Shown here piece by piece: positions 53,822-63,086 of a stretch of 64,000 bases of DNA (within the stretch, counting starts at the first letter, position 1; every line of letters starts with the position of its first letter). The notes beneath the pieces were generated by a model. It was not told the origin of the DNA, made no database searches, and worked only from the letters and a program-made list of their open reading frames with translations. The stretch is from Falcatimonas sp. MSJ-15 (GTDB lineage Bacteria; Bacillota; Clostridia; Lachnospirales; Lachnospiraceae): assembly GCF_018918265.1 (NCBI RefSeq), contig NZ_JAHLQC010000005.1, positions 62,001-126,000 of the forward strand, written 5' to 3'. Position numbers and translations under genes: made by a program.

Positions 53822-55588
53822 TTATTTCACCTCTCCTTCGTTAGATTCATCGCTATCAATCTGTTTTTCAAGCTGTTGTTTTTCATACATTGTAGCGAAT
53901 ATGCCGCCTTTTTTAACAAGTTCATCAAAAGTTCCATATTCAGCCATATTGCCATCATCAAGTACAAGAATCTTATCAGCGTTCATAATAGTACTTATTC
54001 TATGTGCGATTATGATACTTGTCTTTCCTTTTCTAATCTGTGATAGATTATTAAGGATCTTTTCTTCTGTATCAGTATCAACAGCAGACAGTGAATCATC
54101 AAGAATAAGTATAGGTGCATCTTTTAGAAGAGCTCGTGCAATGGCACTTCTTTGTTTTTGACCACCTGATATTGTAACACCACGTTCACCGACAAGAGTC
54201 TCATAACCATCTTTAAAATCCATTATATTATCATGGATAAGAGCATTTTTGGCTGCACTAGTAATCATATCCATTGTAGGATGTGAAGAACCAAAACCGA
54301 TATTGTTAGTTATAGTATCTGAGAATAGAAAATTATCCTGCAATACATAAGCAAAACTTTCTCTTAGATGCTTAAGTTTGTAATCATTAATATCAATACC
54401 ATCTATCTTAATCATTCCGTTGTCAACGTTATACATTCTAAGAAGCAGATTGACAAGAGTTGTCTTACCACAGCCGGTTTTACCAACGATTGCAAGACTT
54501 TCTCCATTATTAACTTTAAGTGTGATATCATTAAGTGCTGTAACAGTTTTATCTTCATATTTAAATGAGAGATGATTAAGTTCAATATCACCCATAACAG
54601 GTTTGTCATAAGTTCCATTGTCAATAATCTCAGATTTGGCACTGAAGATAGAATATACTCTGTTAAGAGAAGCTTTACCCTGTGAGAACGTAGTAATACT
54701 CTCACCGATTGCAAGCATTGGCCATACAAGCATACCGATGTATTGATTAAATGCGATAAACTGACCAAGACTTATCTTACCCATAATTGCAAGTGAACCA
54801 CCATATACAAGAGTTATAAGACTTGACAGACCAGTGATGATGTCAAGAAGTGGTATTGCTACAGCCTGTAACTTAACAACATCCATAGTTTTATCCATAT
54901 TATCCTGATTATATTTTGCAAACTCTTTTAGCCTTGAACGTTCTCTTACGAATGCTTTTATAACTCTTACACCCGAGATATCTTCATTGGCAACATCAGT
55001 AAGATTTGAGAATGCTTCCTGTTTTTTTTCAAAACGGATTTTAATATTCTTGCCATACCATATACTTGCGAATGCGATAATTATAAGTGGAACAGATGCA
55101 AGTAGTGTAAGTGATATACTTATGTTAAAGAACATCTTAATAAGGATCATTATAGTCATAAATATAGAGTCAAAAGAAGATATAACTGCCATACCGACAG
55201 ACATTCTTATAGCATTAAGATCACTTGTAAAATGAGCCATAAGATCACCTGTTTTATTTTTATTATAATAATTCATTGAGAGAGTCTCAAGATGTGCAAA
55301 GAGGTCATTACGCATATCATATTCAATAGCTCTTGCAGAACCAAATATAAAATATCTCCACAGGAAACGACATAGTGCAATGGCAAGACCACACAGCAGA
55401 ATCTTAATAATGAGGTGGTATACACCTGACATATCAAGTGTTCTGGCAGTAAGTCCATCCGTTACTTCACCTGTAAACTGTGGAATATATGTGTTGATTA
55501 TATCAACAGCAAAGAGTGTTAGTATACCGAGAATATATTTAACACGATATTTGTAGAGATAGTGAGATAGTTTGTATTTCTTTTCCAT
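53822..55588 (-). CDS. ABC exporter half-transporter with degenerate ATPase
   Basis: This 588-residue half-transporter has a membrane domain (about 15-310) and an ATPase (about 335-575). It has Walker A GKTGCGKTT, signature ISGGQKQ, and Walker B ILILDDSLSAVD, where Asp replaces the catalytic Glu, and switch His in IAHRISTI. The replaced Glu is the hallmark of the non-catalytic half of heterodimeric exporters. It is the first gene of the pair. Its likely substrates are drugs or lipid-like molecules. No regulator is adjacent; metE diverges from it. Confidence 0.9.
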   Translation of the reverse strand: MEKKYKLSHYLYKYRVKYILGILTLFAVDIINTYIPQFTGEVTDGLTARTLDMSGVYHLIIKILLCGLAIALCRFLWRYFIFGSARAIEYDMRNDLFAHLETLSMNYYNKNKTGDLMAHFTSDLNAIRMSVGMAVISSFDSIFMTIMILIKMFFNISISLTLLASVPLIIIAFASIWYGKNIKIRFEKKQEAFSNLTDVANEDISGVRVIKAFVRERSRLKEFAKYNQDNMDKTMDVVKLQAVAIPLLDIITGLSSLITLVYGGSLAIMGKISLGQFIAFNQYIGMLVWPMLAIGESITTFSQGKASLNRVYSIFSAKSEIIDNGTYDKPVMGDIELNHLSFKYEDKTVTALNDITLKVNNGESLAIVGKTGCGKTTLVNLLLRMYNVDNGMIKIDGIDINDYKLKHLRESFAYVLQDNFLFSDTITNNIGFGSSHPTMDMITSAAKNALIHDNIMDFKDGYETLVGERGVTISGGQKQRSAIARALLKDAPILILDDSLSAVDTDTEEKILNNLSQIRKGKTSIIIAHRISTIMNADKILVLDDGNMAEYGTFDELVKKGGIFATMYEKQQLEKQIDSDESNEGEVK

Positions 55589-55741
55589 ATCTTTTCATGT
55601 GTATCCTTTCTTAATTTTTTAAAGTTCTAAATTACTATCGTAATACATTTGAAAAATAATAGCAAGAAGAAAAGTAGGAAAAAACAGCCAGAAACGGGTT
55701 TGGTATAGGATAAAACTATGACAAGGTAGAGAATACAGGTA

Positions 55742-55832
55742 TTATACAAATGACAATACTTTGTATAAAATATGAAAAAACAGAGGTTATGCGAGATTGA
55801 CGTTGCATAAACGGATGCGTAGGTTTGTATAA
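55742..55832. promoter_or_regulatory. Repeated TTTGTATAA motif upstream of metE
   Basis: TTATACAAA (55742-55750) and TTTGTATAA (55760-55768) form a perfect nine-base inverted repeat with nine bases between. TTTGTATAA occurs again at 55824-55832. Another pair TTATGC/GCATAA lies between (55787-55810). The group could be an operator of the divergent metE/exporter region. No SAM riboswitch is visible here. Confidence 0.5.
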
Positions 55833-55862
55833 GCGATATAGAAACAGGAGGAGAACAATATT

Positions 55863-58127
55863 ATGAAGACATCGATAGTAGGATTTCCACGAGTTGGAAA
55901 ATTAAGAGAATTAAAGTTTGCATCAGAAAAATATTTTAAAGGAGAGATAGATGCAAAAGAACTTGAAAGTGTAGCAAAGGAATTAAGAAAAGAGCATTAT
56001 GAAGCACAGAAGAATGCAGGAATAGATTATATAACATCTAATGATTTTTCTTACTATGATATATTCCTTGATACAGCAGTACTCTTTAATATTATTCCAA
56101 AGAGATACACAGATTTAGGACTTTCAGAACTTGACACTTACTTTGCAATGGCAAGAGGATATCAGGGAGAAAAAGGTGATGTTAAGGCACTTGCAATGAT
56201 GAAATGGTTTAATACTAATTATCATTACATTGTTGCAGAAGTAGAAGATGATACAGAAGTAAAACTTGCAGGAGATAAGTTATTCAGACTTTTTGGAGAA
56301 GCAAAAGAAGAAGGATATAATACAAAATCTGTATTAACAGGACCATATACACTTTTAAAACTCTGCCGTTATACAGGTAATAAAACAGCCGCAGATTTTA
56401 AAAACGCAGTAGCAGCCGCATACAAAGAATTAATTGCAAAGGCAGAAAAAGAAGGCATTACATTATTACAGTTTGATGAACCTGCACTTGTATATGATAT
56501 GACATCACAAGACATAGAACTTCTTAAAGAAGTATATGAAGAAGTATGCAAAGATACAAAAAATGTAAAGATTCTTATACAGACATACTTTGGTGATATA
56601 AGAGATGCCTATGAAACAGTTGTAAATCTTCCAGTATATGCAGTAGGTCTTGATTTTGTTGAAGGCAAACAGACAGATGCACTTGTTAAAAAATATGGTT
56701 TTCCTAAAGATAAAGTATTATTTGCAGGACTTATAAATGGTAAAAATATCTGGAGAAACAATTATAAAATAACACTTGAAAAACTTGCTGAATTAGAGAA
56801 AGCCGGAATTAATACAGTATTATCAACATCATGCTCACTTTTACATGTGCCATTTACACTTAAGAATGAGACAAAACTTGCAAAAGAATATCTTGAACAT
56901 TTTGCATTTGCAATTGAAAAATTAGAAGAACTTAAGGAATTAAAAGCACTAGCTGACAGTGAAGATATTAATAATGAAGAGACATATATTAATAACCAGA
57001 AGTTATTCAATGGAACAAGAGTTAAAGAGAATGAAGAAGTTAAAGCTCGTTATGAAGCTATAACAGATGCTGATTATGTAAGACTTCCATTAAGAAGTGA
57101 ACGTCAGGCATTACAGAAGAAAGTACTTAACCTTCCTAAATTCCCTACAACAACAATTGGTTCATTCCCACAGACTAAAGATGTTAAAGCTAATAGAGCA
57201 GCATATAAAAAAGGTAATATTTCAAAAGAAGAGTACATAGAATTTAATAAGAAGAAGATTGCACAGTGTATAGCATGGCAGGATGAGATAGGACTTGATG
57301 TATTAGTACATGGCGAATATGAACGAAATGATATGGTTGAATATTTTGGTGAATCACTTGGAGGATTTCTTTTCACAGAAAAAGCATGGGTACAGTCTTA
57401 TGGTACAAGATGTGTAAAACCACCGGTTATCTGGGGAGATGTATACAGAGAAAAACCAATAACAGTAGATTGGTCAGTATATGCACAGTCACTTACAGAC
57501 AAGCCTGTAAAAGGTATGTTAACAGGTCCTGTAACTATTCTTAACTGGTCATTCCCAAGAGAAGATATATCAATTGAACAGTCAATAGCACAGATCGCAC
57601 TTGCAATAAGAGATGAAGTACTTGACCTTGAAAAGAATGGAATAAAAGTAATTCAGATTGACGAAGCTGCTTTAAGAGAAAAATTACCACTTAGAAAATC
57701 TGACTGGTATACAGAATATCTTGATTTTGCAATTCCGGCATTCAGACTTGTTCATAGCGGTGTAAAACCTGATACACAGATACATACACATATGTGCTAC
57801 AGTGAATTTACAGATATTATTCCAGCAATAGATGATATGGATGCTGATGTTATTACATTTGAAGCATCAAGATCAGACTTACAGATACTTGAATCATTAA
57901 AAGCTAATAATTTTGAGACAGAAGTAGGCCCTGGAGTATATGATATTCATTCACCACGAGTTCCATCAGTTGAAGAGATAGTAGATGCACTTAAGAAGAT
58001 GCTTGTATGGATTGATGAAGACAAATTGTGGGTTAATCCTGACTGTGGACTTAAGACAAGAGGCGAAGAAGAGACAAAAGCAAGTCTTATTAACATGGTC
58101 GAAGCAGCCAAAATAATAAAACGATAA
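55863..58127 (+). CDS. metE: Cobalamin-independent methionine synthase
   Basis: This 754-residue enzyme transfers the methyl of methyltetrahydrofolate-polyglutamate to homocysteine without B12. The two barrels typical of MetE are present: N-terminal [22 protein letters not shown] and [11 protein letters not shown]-terminal [29 protein letters not shown], and the zinc ligands in THMCYSEF and [10 protein letters not shown]. The length is normal. AGGAGGAGAA precedes the ATG. It is alone and divergent from the exporter pair. A weak hairpin follows the stop before the fba promoter, where TATAAT occurs at 58190. Confidence 0.97.
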   Translation: MKTSIVGFPRVGKLRELKFASEKYFKGEIDAKELESVAKELRKEHYEAQKNAGIDYITSNDFSYYDIFLDTAVLFNIIPKRYTDLGLSELDTYFAMARGYQGEKGDVKALAMMKWFNTNYHYIVAEVEDDTEVKLAGDKLFRLFGEAKEEGYNTKSVLTGPYTLLKLCRYTGNKTAADFKNAVAAAYKELIAKAEKEGITLLQFDEPALVYDMTSQDIELLKEVYEEVCKDTKNVKILIQTYFGDIRDAYETVVNLPVYAVGLDFVEGKQTDALVKKYGFPKDKVLFAGLINGKNIWRNNYKITLEKLAELEKAGINTVLSTSCSLLHVPFTLKNETKLAKEYLEHFAFAIEKLEELKELKALADSEDINNEETYINNQKLFNGTRVKENEEVKARYEAITDADYVRLPLRSERQALQKKVLNLPKFPTTTIGSFPQTKDVKANRAAYKKGNISKEEYIEFNKKKIAQCIAWQDEIGLDVLVHGEYERNDMVEYFGESLGGFLFTEKAWVQSYGTRCVKPPVIWGDVYREKPITVDWSVYAQSLTDKPVKGMLTGPVTILNWSFPREDISIEQSIAQIALAIRDEVLDLEKNGIKVIQIDEAALREKLPLRKSDWYTEYLDFAIPAFRLVHSGVKPDTQIHTHMCYSEFTDIIPAIDDMDADVITFEASRSDLQILESLKANNFETEVGPGVYDIHSPRVPSVEEIVDALKKMLVWIDEDKLWVNPDCGLKTRGEEETKASLINMVEAAKIIKR

Positions 58128-58238
58128 AAAATTAACATACTTTGTTAAAAAATTAATTATTAGGTATTCCATTTTTATCAAAACTAGGGTATAATATACA
58201 AAGAAACATGAAAATTCTTAGTATATGGAGGTAATAAG

Positions 58239-59102
58239 ATGTTAGTTACAGCTGAAGAAATGTTAAAGAAAGCTAGAGCAGGAAAATATGCAGTAGGTCA
58301 GTTCAATATTAATAACCTTGAATGGACAAAAGCAATTTTAACAACTGCTCAGGAATTAAACTCACCAGTAATTCTTGGTGTATCAGAAGGTGCCGGTAAA
58401 TATATGACAGGTTATAAGACAGTTGTTGGAATGGTAAAAGGAATGATTGAAGAATTAAATATTACAGTTCCAGTAGCACTTCACTTAGATCATGGTTCAT
58501 ATGAAGGATGTTTAAAATGTGTAGAAGCAGGATTCTCATCAATTATGTTTGATGGTTCACATTATCCAATCGAAGAGAACGTTGCAAAGACAAAAGAATT
58601 AGTTGAAATCTGCAAAAAGAACAATATGTCACTTGAAGCAGAAGTTGGTTCAATCGGTGGAGAAGAAGACGGTGTTATCGGTGCTGGTGAATGTGCAGAT
58701 CCAGATGAATGTAAGAAGATTGCAGATCTTGGTGTAACAATGCTTGCAGCAGGTATTGGTAATATTCATGGTAAATATCCAGAAAACTGGAAAGGATTAA
58801 GCTTTGAGACACTTGAAGCTGTTAAAGATAAAGTAGGTGATATGCCACTTGTACTTCACGGTGGTACAGGTATCCCAGCTGATATGATTAAGAAAGCTAT
58901 CTCACTTGGAGTAGCAAAGATTAATGTTAATACAGAATGTCAGTTATCATTTGCAGCAGCTACAAGAAAATACATTGAAGAAGGTAAAGACCTTCAGGGT
59001 AAAGGATTTGACCCTCGTAAGTTATTAGCTCCAGGTGCAGAAGCTATCAAAGCAACTGTAAAAGAAAAAATGGAATTATTCGGATCAGTTGGCAGAGCAT
59101 AA
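58239..59102 (+). CDS. fba: Class II fructose-bisphosphate aldolase
   Basis: This 287-residue zinc enzyme of glycolysis cleaves fructose-1,6-bisphosphate. Catalytic and zinc residues are seen in HLDHGSYEG (His/Asp), EAEVGSIGGEEDG, GIGNIHGKYP and VLHGGTGIPADMIK, and the phosphate loop is in KINVNTECQ. The length and motifs are typical of the short class II group. AGGAGG-type GGAGG lies before the ATG. Its 3' end is followed 15-25 bp later by sequence that looks like a transposon end. The gene is therefore the likely anchor for the Tn7-like element. Confidence 0.97.
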   Translation: MLVTAEEMLKKARAGKYAVGQFNINNLEWTKAILTTAQELNSPVILGVSEGAGKYMTGYKTVVGMVKGMIEELNITVPVALHLDHGSYEGCLKCVEAGFSSIMFDGSHYPIEENVAKTKELVEICKKNNMSLEAEVGSIGGEEDGVIGAGECADPDECKKIADLGVTMLAAGIGNIHGKYPENWKGLSFETLEAVKDKVGDMPLVLHGGTGIPADMIKKAISLGVAKINVNTECQLSFAAATRKYIEEGKDLQGKGFDPRKLLAPGAEAIKATVKEKMELFGSVGRA

Positions 59103-59125
59103 TTACGTCAGTTAATTGATATCCC

Positions 59126-59169
59126 AAGGCAATGCCCTTTATCCTCAAGGGGCAAAAATCTTTAGCCTA
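59126..59169 (+). repeat. Tandem 22-bp repeats (A1, A2), candidate TnsB sites
   Basis: A1 (59126-59147) reads AAGGCAATGCCCTTTATCC plus TCA; A2 (59148-59169) is a looser copy containing GGCAAAAATCTTTA. A TG dinucleotide at 59117, nine bases before A1, could be the terminus, as TnsB sites in Tn7 start about eight bases inside a 5'-TG end. The terminus would then be 15 bp after the fba stop. Confidence 0.5.
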
Positions 59170-59195
59170 GGGAATGAATAAAATAACGAGAAAAT

Positions 59196-59239
59196 AAAGA
59201 CCTTGTAGAGCGGAAAAACCGTTCTATGAGGTCTTTTTC
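59196..59239 (+). terminator. Intrinsic terminator downstream of fba
   Basis: AAAGACCT/AGGTCTTT and TAGAGCGG/CCGTTCTA form a two-part stem with an AAAAA loop and a strong T-run. It is 94 bp after fba and beyond repeats A1/A2. Confidence 0.85.
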
Positions 59240-59324
59240 TTTTACTTAAAACCATGGAGAAAGCCTTGAAAATAGAGGAATATCGAGAGATAAGAGAGAA
59301 GAAAGAGAGAGTAAGCCAAGACCT

Positions 59325-59407
59325 TGAAGGAAGTCCTAAAATGCCTTGAAAGAGAAAATAGGTGAGGATAAAGGATTTTGCCTTTTGAGGATAAAGAGGG
59401 TTGCCTG
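59325..59407 (-). repeat. Inverted copies of the 22-bp repeat (B1-B3)
   Basis: On the minus strand B1 (59386-59407), B2 (59363-59385) and a weaker B3 (59325-59348) match A1. B1 and B2 share AGGCAA...CTTTATCCTCA with it. The block 59367-59406 matches the reverse complement of 59127-59168 at about 32 of 40 positions. Tandem units of 22-23 bp are what TnsB arrays look like. Confidence 0.55.
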
Positions 59408-59424
59408 AATATATGGAGATTTCA

Positions 59425-59555
59425 TTTTTGGCAAAATCCGTTTTTGGGGATGCCCTAAAATCAAGGCTTCCAAGGATTCACGTTTTTGGCGTTTTGCCAA
59501 AAATCGCAAATTTGGCATTTTGCCAAAAACTAAAGCTCATTTTTGGCATTTTCCT
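59425..59555. repeat. TTTTTGGC/GCCAAAAA inverted motifs before tnsA
   Basis: Copies of TTTTTGGC lie at 59425-59432, 59483-59490 and 59540-59547, with a shorter one at 59511. Two are paired with GCCAAAAA across a five-base GTTTT or ATTTT spacer. They lie 40-165 bp before the tnsA start. They may be transposase binding sites or an autoregulatory operator. Confidence 0.55.
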
Positions 59556-59590
59556 ACTCTTGTATTCCTTGGAAAGAAAGGTGGCATTTT

Positions 59591-59941
59591 ATGAGGAAAA
59601 AGAATTACAAAGGAGCAAAATGTACAAAGAGGTATGTGAATAAGTGTGATGATGTTTGTAAAACTTATGATGCAATTCAATATGCCTATGCAAATCTATT
59701 GTCGGAAACAGAAGAGGTGAAGTCGTTCCAAGTTAATGTATTGTTGCAGGGGTTGGAAGAAGGGGCATATACATCTGATTTTGTTATCACCAAAGCTGAT
59801 GGAAACCTTATGGTAAGGGAATGTGTGAGCAGAAAGCATCTTACAAAGCCAATGACAACAAAGCTTTTGGATGCAAGCAGAAACTATTGGAAGTCTCATG
59901 GTGTGAGTGATTGGGGCATTGTGATAGAAGAAGAGGTGTAG
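59591..59941 (+). CDS. Short TnsA-like endonuclease
   Basis: This 116-residue protein is encoded immediately before a TnsB gene. It retains the core of the TnsA PD-(D/E)XK nuclease: FQVNVLLQGLEEGAYTSDFVI with Asp63, then MVRECVSRKHL with Glu77 and Lys82, and a helical end KLLDASRNYWKSHGVSDWGIVI. The first catalytic acid may be Glu38 or Glu41. TnsA of Tn7 is about 270 residues with a separate C-terminal TnsC-binding domain; that domain is missing here. It should cut the 5' strands at the transposon ends. ATG 59591 is chosen because GAAAGGTGG lies just before. Confidence 0.75.
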   Translation: MRKKNYKGAKCTKRYVNKCDDVCKTYDAIQYAYANLLSETEEVKSFQVNVLLQGLEEGAYTSDFVITKADGNLMVRECVSRKHLTKPMTTKLLDASRNYWKSHGVSDWGIVIEEEV

Positions 59942-59945
59942 GCTC

Positions 59946-61787
59946 ATGAACAAAGCAGATATGAGAAAAGGAATGCTTCTAAAAGGAAAAGTTGGAGCAG
60001 AAGAAAGAATATATCGGGTGTTAGACTTAAAAGAAAAGGTGCTTGTGCTTGATTGTGTAAAAAAGACTATGCCGGTATGGAAAACATATGAGGAATTATC
60101 TGATTGTGTGGAAAAAGAGGAAGAAGCAAAGACAGAAGCAATAGACATAATAGATGCCATGGAGGGGGAGAGCAGAAAAACAGCATATCAGAGATATAAC
60201 ATGATTTCAGGTATTCTTCCTTTCCTTTCAGAGGAGAGCGTGAGAACAGAAGCAATCAAAAGGGCATCAGAAAGATATGGTATTTCCAAACAGACAGTCA
60301 GAAATTATTTGTGTGAGTATCTTGCAACAATGGATGTCAGAAGTCTTGCACCAGGGAATAAAAAAGCAGAGAAGAAGCTGAGTGCAGATGAAAAGAATAT
60401 GAGAAAGTCACTGAACAAATGGTATTACACAACCAAGAAAAGGACATTGAAAAATTGCTACACTCTTATGTTGCAACATTTTTATTGCAATGCAGATGGT
60501 TCATTGAAAGAGCAATATCCATCATACTATCAGTTCAGATATTTTTATCGGAAATACAATAAAAAGGAAACAGAATACATCAGCAGGAATGGTCTGTCTT
60601 ATTATCAGAGAAACCAGAGACCTTTGACAGGGGATGGAGTGCAGACATTTGCACCTACAATTGGAATGGGAATGCTGGATGCAACAGTGTGTGACATTTA
60701 TCTTGTCAATGAGAGCGGGGCAATTGTTGGAAGACCTATTTTAACATTGTGTGTGGATGCATATTCAGGAGTGATTTGTGGTTATTCACTTTCATGGGAA
60801 GGCGGTATCTATTCCTTAAGAAACCTTATGCTCAATGTAATTGCTGATAAGGTGAAGCATTGTAGAAAATATGGCATTGAGATTAAGCAAGAACAATGGC
60901 CATCCAGGCAATTACCCTTGAAGCTGGTGACAGACCAGGGAAGTGAGTATAAGGGAGAAAATTTTGCACAGATAACAGACCTTGGAGTGGAGCTTATAAA
61001 TCTGAAGTCTTTTCGTGCTGATGAGAAGGGCCCAGTAGAGCAATGTTTTAATGCCCTGCAAAATTATTTCAAACCAATCTTAAAGGGAAAAGGTGTGATA
61101 GAAACAGATTTTCAGGAAAGAGGTGTGCATGACTACCGGAAGGATGCCTGTCTTACCATGAATGATTTTGAAAAGGTCATCCTGCATTGCATCATTTTTT
61201 ATAATTCCAACAGGGTATTGAAAAGATTTCCTTTTACAGAGGATATGCTTGAAGCAGAAGTAAAACCTATTCCATGTCATGTGTGGAAATGGGCATGTGA
61301 TAATCTTGGAGGAAATTTCATGGATGTGACGGGAGAAAAACTTATACAGGTGCTTCTTCCAAGGACAATAGGAAAATTCAGCAGATATGGACTAGCAGTG
61401 AATGGAATGCATTATCACAATCCATTGTACAAGGAAGAATATTTACAGGGGAAAGAATGTGAGGTTGCATATGACATGGATAGTTCCAATCATGTATGGC
61501 TGATAGAAAATGGAGCATACATACAATTTGATTTAATTGAGAGCAGATACAGGGATAAATGTCTGGATGAAGTATCACAAATGAAAACAAAGCAAAGAAA
61601 ACTGGTGAAAACAGAAGAGAAGCAGAAAACACAAGCAGAGGTGGATTTGGCAAAGGCAATCCAGGTGATAGCAGAAACTTCTACAGAATGTGCAAAACCA
61701 TCCATAAAGGGTATCAGGAACAACAGGCAGAGAGAACAGATGAGGACACATAAAAATCATGTGAGAGAGGTGGCATCAAATGTATAA
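59946..61787 (+). CDS. TnsB-like DDE transposase
   Basis: This 613-residue transposase has an N-terminal helix-turn-helix region (about 100-126: IKRASERYGISKQTVRNYLCEYL). A retroviral-integrase-type core follows with Asp245 (GMLDATVCD), Asp330 (LVTDQGSEY) and Glu365 (KGPVEQCFN). The spacing gives a DD(34)E enzyme. A beta-barrel and a basic tail (about 575-613) would contact TnsC. It cuts and joins the 3' ends of the element. It starts four bases after the tnsA stop, with AGAGGTGTAGG upstream, and overlaps tnsC by eight bases. Confidence 0.92.
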   Translation: MNKADMRKGMLLKGKVGAEERIYRVLDLKEKVLVLDCVKKTMPVWKTYEELSDCVEKEEEAKTEAIDIIDAMEGESRKTAYQRYNMISGILPFLSEESVRTEAIKRASERYGISKQTVRNYLCEYLATMDVRSLAPGNKKAEKKLSADEKNMRKSLNKWYYTTKKRTLKNCYTLMLQHFYCNADGSLKEQYPSYYQFRYFYRKYNKKETEYISRNGLSYYQRNQRPLTGDGVQTFAPTIGMGMLDATVCDIYLVNESGAIVGRPILTLCVDAYSGVICGYSLSWEGGIYSLRNLMLNVIADKVKHCRKYGIEIKQEQWPSRQLPLKLVTDQGSEYKGENFAQITDLGVELINLKSFRADEKGPVEQCFNALQNYFKPILKGKGVIETDFQERGVHDYRKDACLTMNDFEKVILHCIIFYNSNRVLKRFPFTEDMLEAEVKPIPCHVWKWACDNLGGNFMDVTGEKLIQVLLPRTIGKFSRYGLAVNGMHYHNPLYKEEYLQGKECEVAYDMDSSNHVWLIENGAYIQFDLIESRYRDKCLDEVSQMKTKQRKLVKTEEKQKTQAEVDLAKAIQVIAETSTECAKPSIKGIRNNRQREQMRTHKNHVREVASNV

Positions 61788-63075
61788 GAGTGAATGGAAT
61801 ATCATGGAAAAATTAGAACCTATGATAACAGGAGAGACATTGAGGGATAGAATGACAGTGCATCCTATTTATGAAAAAGAAATCAGAAGTGAGAACCAGG
61901 CAGTAAGGCTTATGCATTTAAGTGATATAAGTTCTTTTTACCTACCTTCAGATATGAGTGTGGAGATATATACAAAGTTGTATCTTGCCATGATGAAGTC
62001 AATGCAGAAGAAAGAGAGCAGGCTTGCAGTCATGCAGAGAAATATCAATGCAAAAAATTTGAGGGCAGAGGTGAATGAAACAGGAATATCCTTTGATGGT
62101 GTATTAGGTGGCAGTGACAGTTTCAGCATCATAGGATGTAGTGGAATTGGTAAGACAACAGCATTGTCAAAAGCAGTTCAGCTAATGGGTGGAGACAGGG
62201 TGATTGAAATGGAAAATCCATATAGTAAGATAATCCCTGTTATTAATGTGCAGTGCCCTTTTGATTGCTCTGCAAAGAGTATGTTGTTTGCCATCCTGCA
62301 AAAGATAGATGCTGCCATAGGAAGCTCCTATTATGAGGGGACTGTAAGGAGCAGAAGCAATATCAATACATTATTAATATCCACTTCACAAGTGCTGCTT
62401 AATCATGTTGCAGTTTTATGTATTGATGAGATTCAAAATTTGATTAAGCATAGGGCAGGAATGCAGCTAGTGTCTATGCTGACAGAATTATTAAATGAGA
62501 GCGGTATAAGCATTGTATTTGTAGGAACACCAGAGATTGAACCATTCTTTGAAAGTGTGGATTATCTTGCCAGAAGAACACTAGGGCTTACCTATGGAAG
62601 ATGTGCATACAATAGTTATTTTAAGACATTTTGTAAAGAACTGTGGAATTTTCAATATGTGAGCAAGAAAAGCAGGCTTACAGATGAAATTATAAACTGG
62701 TTCTATCAGCATTCAGCAGGTACACTTTCCCATGTGATATTTTTATTTCAGACAGCACAGGAAATAAGCATTTTGGATGGAAGAGAGTGTGTGGATTTGA
62801 ATGTTTTGGAAGATGCCTACCAGAGAATGCGGATGCTTCATTTGCATATACAACCAGAGGTGAAAATAAAGAAAACAGCTTCTAAAAGAAAAAAGGAGAA
62901 CATTCCATCCTTGGAAGAACAACAGGTTTTAGAAAAAACAAATGAAGCAGCAAGAGAAGAGGTCAGTGGTGAGGAATGGTCTTTTTGTGATTTTGCTAAG
63001 ACCGCAAAGAAAAACCATGTGGATATATTAGATTTGCTGCAGGATAAAATATCTGTTACAGAAATTGCAGTATAA
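61780..63075 (+). CDS. TnsC-like AAA+ transposition regulator
   Basis: This 431-residue ATPase has Walker A GCSGIGKTT (119-127), Walker B AVLCIDEIQ (211-219), sensor-type VFVGTPE, and arginines in DYLARRTLGL. The N-terminal part (about 1-100) and a basic C-terminal part (about 365-400) are typical of TnsC, which contacts TniQ and TnsB. It recruits the transposase to the chosen target and gives target immunity. It overlaps tnsB by eight bases, so it is translationally coupled. The TniQ gene begins 12 bases after its stop. Confidence 0.92.
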   Translation: MYKSEWNIMEKLEPMITGETLRDRMTVHPIYEKEIRSENQAVRLMHLSDISSFYLPSDMSVEIYTKLYLAMMKSMQKKESRLAVMQRNINAKNLRAEVNETGISFDGVLGGSDSFSIIGCSGIGKTTALSKAVQLMGGDRVIEMENPYSKIIPVINVQCPFDCSAKSMLFAILQKIDAAIGSSYYEGTVRSRSNINTLLISTSQVLLNHVAVLCIDEIQNLIKHRAGMQLVSMLTELLNESGISIVFVGTPEIEPFFESVDYLARRTLGLTYGRCAYNSYFKTFCKELWNFQYVSKKSRLTDEIINWFYQHSAGTLSHVIFLFQTAQEISILDGRECVDLNVLEDAYQRMRMLHLHIQPEVKIKKTASKRKKENIPSLEEQQVLEKTNEAAREEVSGEEWSFCDFAKTAKKNHVDILDLLQDKISVTEIAV

Positions 63076-63086
63076 GAGGTGAGATT

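Noticed and set aside
55589-55862. SAM riboswitch or T-box before metE
   Set aside because: None of the conserved core sequences or a terminator hairpin is found in the gap.
59204-59213. TGTAGAGCGG as a Tn7-like terminus
   Set aside because: It resembles the Tn7 terminal bases only loosely and is fully explained as the stem of an intrinsic terminator.
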